Of a stretch of 64,000 nucleotides of DNA, positions 62,232-64,000 are shown in pieces. Source of the DNA: Bacillus sp. es.036 (GTDB lineage: Bacteria; Bacillota; Bacilli; Bacillales; Guptibacillaceae); assembly GCF_002563635.1 (NCBI RefSeq), contig NZ_PDIZ01000003.1:434001-498000 (forward strand). The letters run 5' to 3'. Under the pieces are notes generated by a model, which had not been told where the DNA came from, ran no database searches, and saw nothing but the letters and a program-made list of their open reading frames with translations. Every line of letters starts with the position of its first letter. The stretch's first letter is position 1. The position numbers and the translations under genes are program-made.

Positions 62232-63194
62232 ATGGATAAAGATAAACTAACAAAGGTGGTCGAAGCTGCCCGCTTATACTATCAATTGGACTATAGTCAA
62301 CAGGAGATCGCAAAAAAATTAGCGGTTTCAAGGCCCACGGTTTCGCGTTTATTAAAACAAGCGAAAGCAGAAGGCGTTGTTGAAATTAAAATTCATGATC
62401 CATCCCAAGATGTTCATATGCTTTCATCAGAACTTGCTGATTTGTTTGGACTATTAGAAACGAGAGTCGCCATTGTTCCTCAATTTGAGGATGATCTTGT
62501 CAAAAAACATATCGGTAAAATTGCAGCTGATTATTTAAATACAGCTATACAAGACAATGATTTGATTGGTGTTTCATGGGGGACCACGCTTAATGAGATC
62601 GGTAAGAACCTTCGTCATAAGTTACTGAAAAACGTTTCGGTTGTTCAATTAAATGGCGGCATTAGTTATTCAGAAACCAATACCTATGCTTATGAAGTGA
62701 TTCAAATGCTTGGCCGTGCATTTCATGCTACGAGCCATTTCTTGCCTGTTCCTGCCATAGTTGACCATCTTCTTGTAAAGAAAACGATGGAAGAAGATAG
62801 ACACATTCGTCGTGTTCTTGACATGGGTCGGAATGCGAATATTGCCTTATTTAGTGTTGGAATTCCAACAAATGACTCGGTTATTGTACAGGCAGATTAT
62901 GTATCAAAAGAAGAGCTTGAAGTCATTCATACGAGATCTGTTGGTGAAATTTGTTCGAGATTTTTTGACGAAAAAGGGAAGCTCATTCATAAGGAATTAA
63001 ATGAACGTACAATTGGAATTGATCTACAAGAGCTTTCTACAAAAGAAAAGTCGATATTGGCGGCTGGTGGTCCTAAGAAAGTTGAAGCGATATATGGGGC
63101 ATTGGAAGGTGGCTATGCCAATGTTCTTATAACGGATCACTTTACGGCTCGCGCTTTATTAGAGAAGAAAAAGCAGGGGAGGGATAAACAATGA
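62232..63194 (+). CDS. deoR: SorC/DeoR-type sugar-binding transcriptional regulator
   Basis: A 320-residue regulator with an N-terminal helix-turn-helix (YSQQEIAKKLAVSRPTVSRL, about 20-39) and a sugar-phosphate isomerase-like effector domain (about 60-310; GVSWGTTLNEIG, AAGGPKKVEAIYGAL). Length and pattern match B. subtilis DeoR, the deoxyribonucleoside regulator of the SorC family. No dra-nupC-pdp operon lies in the window, so the target is elsewhere or differs, and the symbol is tentative. Its stop overlaps the next gene start by 4 bp. Confidence 0.75.
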   Translation: MDKDKLTKVVEAARLYYQLDYSQQEIAKKLAVSRPTVSRLLKQAKAEGVVEIKIHDPSQDVHMLSSELADLFGLLETRVAIVPQFEDDLVKKHIGKIAADYLNTAIQDNDLIGVSWGTTLNEIGKNLRHKLLKNVSVVQLNGGISYSETNTYAYEVIQMLGRAFHATSHFLPVPAIVDHLLVKKTMEEDRHIRRVLDMGRNANIALFSVGIPTNDSVIVQADYVSKEELEVIHTRSVGEICSRFFDEKGKLIHKELNERTIGIDLQELSTKEKSILAAGGPKKVEAIYGALEGGYANVLITDHFTARALLEKKKQGRDKQ

Positions 63195-63937
63195 AAATGA
63201 CTGTATTAGGTCCGTGGGGAGGTTACCCTAAAGCTGGTGAAGCGAGTGCAGGGTATCTTTTCCAGAGTGAAGGCTATAACTTGTTAATTGATTGTGGAAG
63301 TGGTGTATTGGCACAACTTCAATATCACCTTTCCGTCGAAGAACTTGATAGTGTCATCATTAGTCACTACCATCCAGATCACATTGCAGATGTAGGGGTT
63401 CTTTATCATGGGCGCTTGATTCAATCCAAAACAAAATCTGAATTACCATTGCTACCGATCTATGGTCATTCACATGATGAAGCAGGTTTTAATAGTTTGG
63501 GTCATGAGCCTTATACCGAAGCGAGGTCTTACACGCAAGAAGATCGTTTAGAGCTCGGCCCATTTTCCATTACTTTTCAAAAAACAAAACATCCGGTTGT
63601 ATGTTTTGCTATGCGCATAACTGATGGAAAGCATACCGTAGTGTTTACAGCAGATTCAAGCTATATAAAAGAGTTCGAAGTCTTTTCTGCTGGAGCTGAC
63701 TTACTCATCTCAGAATGCAACCTTTATGCAGATATGGATGGTTCTAAAATGGGGCACATGAATAGTACGGATGCAGCAACGATTGCAAGCGCAGCGAATG
63801 TTTCCACTCTTATGTTAACGCATCTTCCGCATTTTGGAGAGTTATCGGATCTTCAAAAAGATGCAAAACAATACTTTGATGGGGAAGTTGTACTTGCTTC
63901 TACAGGACTAGTTTGGGATTCAGAAAAAGAGTTATAG
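63191..63937 (+). CDS. yhfI: YhfI-like metallo-beta-lactamase fold hydrolase
   Basis: A 248-residue metallo-beta-lactamase-fold protein. The metal-binding HxHxDH is in IISHYHPDHIADVG (about 58-71), with later ligands in FTADSS (Asp about 155) and LTHLPHF. The family (YhfI, relatives of RNase Z) has no proven substrate. The ATG overlaps the regulator stop (ATGA) and follows GGGGAGGG. Co-transcription with a sugar-responsive regulator is an inference from this overlap. Confidence 0.85.
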   Translation: MKMTVLGPWGGYPKAGEASAGYLFQSEGYNLLIDCGSGVLAQLQYHLSVEELDSVIISHYHPDHIADVGVLYHGRLIQSKTKSELPLLPIYGHSHDEAGFNSLGHEPYTEARSYTQEDRLELGPFSITFQKTKHPVVCFAMRITDGKHTVVFTADSSYIKEFEVFSAGADLLISECNLYADMDGSKMGHMNSTDAATIASAANVSTLMLTHLPHFGELSDLQKDAKQYFDGEVVLASTGLVWDSEKEL

Positions 63938-63938
63938 T

Positions 63939-63975
63939 AAAAAGCCAGAAGAAGGACTCCTTCTTCTGGCTTTTT
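63939..63975 (+). terminator. Terminator after yhfI
   Basis: AAAAGCCAGAAGAAGGA-type 5' arm paired with a matching CTTCTTCTGGC arm and TTTTT end; perfect stem, 3-nt loop. Confidence 0.93.
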
Positions 63976-64000
63976 GAATAGGATTTCAAGATTGTCGAGG

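Noticed and set aside
1-64000. Insertion sequences, prophage, CRISPR arrays, tRNA or rRNA genes
   Set aside because: No transposase or integrase frames, spaced direct repeats, cloverleaf-like sequences or rRNA-like sequence were seen.

Overview
The window reads as chromosome of a spore-forming, low-to-mid GC Bacillota of the family Bacillaceae. Gene content and local order closely follow the Bacillus subtilis yhe-yha-ecs and hem-pbpF-yhg regions (yheE/yheD/yheC/yheB/yheA, yhaX, dhaS, yhzD, yhaQP, yhaONM, yhaL, prsA, yhaJ, yhaI, hpr, yhaH, trpP, serC, hit, ecsABC, hmoB, pbpF, hemEHY, yhgD, yhgE, yhfI). Spore-associated genes (YheC/YheD, YhaL, a KinB-like kinase, Hpr) and several osmoprotectant transporters suggest a salt-exposed, endospore-forming bacillus. 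The species cannot be fixed from sequence reading alone. No rRNA, tRNA, insertion sequence, prophage or CRISPR array was seen; this is ordinary core chromosome with a few local rearrangements.

Layout. 1-6108 (minus strand): end of a PucR/CdaR-like regulator, two small genes, then four tandem YheC/YheD-family ATP-grasp genes behind a SigK-like promoter. 6236-13424: yheB, yheA, a zinc-ribbon protein, yhaX, dhaS, yhzD and the yhaQP ABC exporter. 13615-20699: the yhaO-yhaN DNA repair pair, a CssRS-like secretion-stress two-component system placed between yhaN and yhaM, then yhaM. 20779-34102: a transporter, yhaL, prsA, yhaJ, yhaI, hpr, yhaH, trpP, serC, hit and ecsABC. 34181-39899: stress genes (ferritin-like, YfkM/PfpI-like, DUF3243, PAP2 phosphatase, lipid kinase, FNT channel, PRC-barrel protein, heme monooxygenase HmoB). 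40060-50366: pbpF, hemEHY, a KinB-like kinase, TetR regulator YhgD and its likely target yhgE. 50561-57154: two osmoprotectant ABC systems (a three-gene OpuC-like system and OpuA) facing each other across a shared terminator, with a GbsR/OpcR-type regulator. 57270-63937: an orphan amino-acid ABC ATPase, oligo-1,6-glucosidase, transketolase, a SorC/DeoR regulator and a YhfI-like metallo-hydrolase.

How the genes work together. The clearest regulatory picture is stress response: six promoter regions carry SigB-like boxes (GTTTNN, 13-15 bp, GGGTAA/C), each about 40 bp before its gene. They serve the ferritin-like, YfkM-like, FNT, PRC-barrel, hmoB and OpuC genes. Three inferred repressor circuits are also visible: paired TGACC-N13-GGTCA sites before yhgE (probable YhgD operators), a TATTAAGTA-N11-TACTTAATA palindrome between opuA and its GbsR-like neighbour, and AAACGTTT palindromes around the glucosidase promoter. 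A run of GAG triplets over the trpP ribosome-binding site matches a TRAP translational-repression site. No wholly new system is apparent; the most interesting items are these regulatory sites, the four-gene YheC/YheD array and the relocated CssRS pair.
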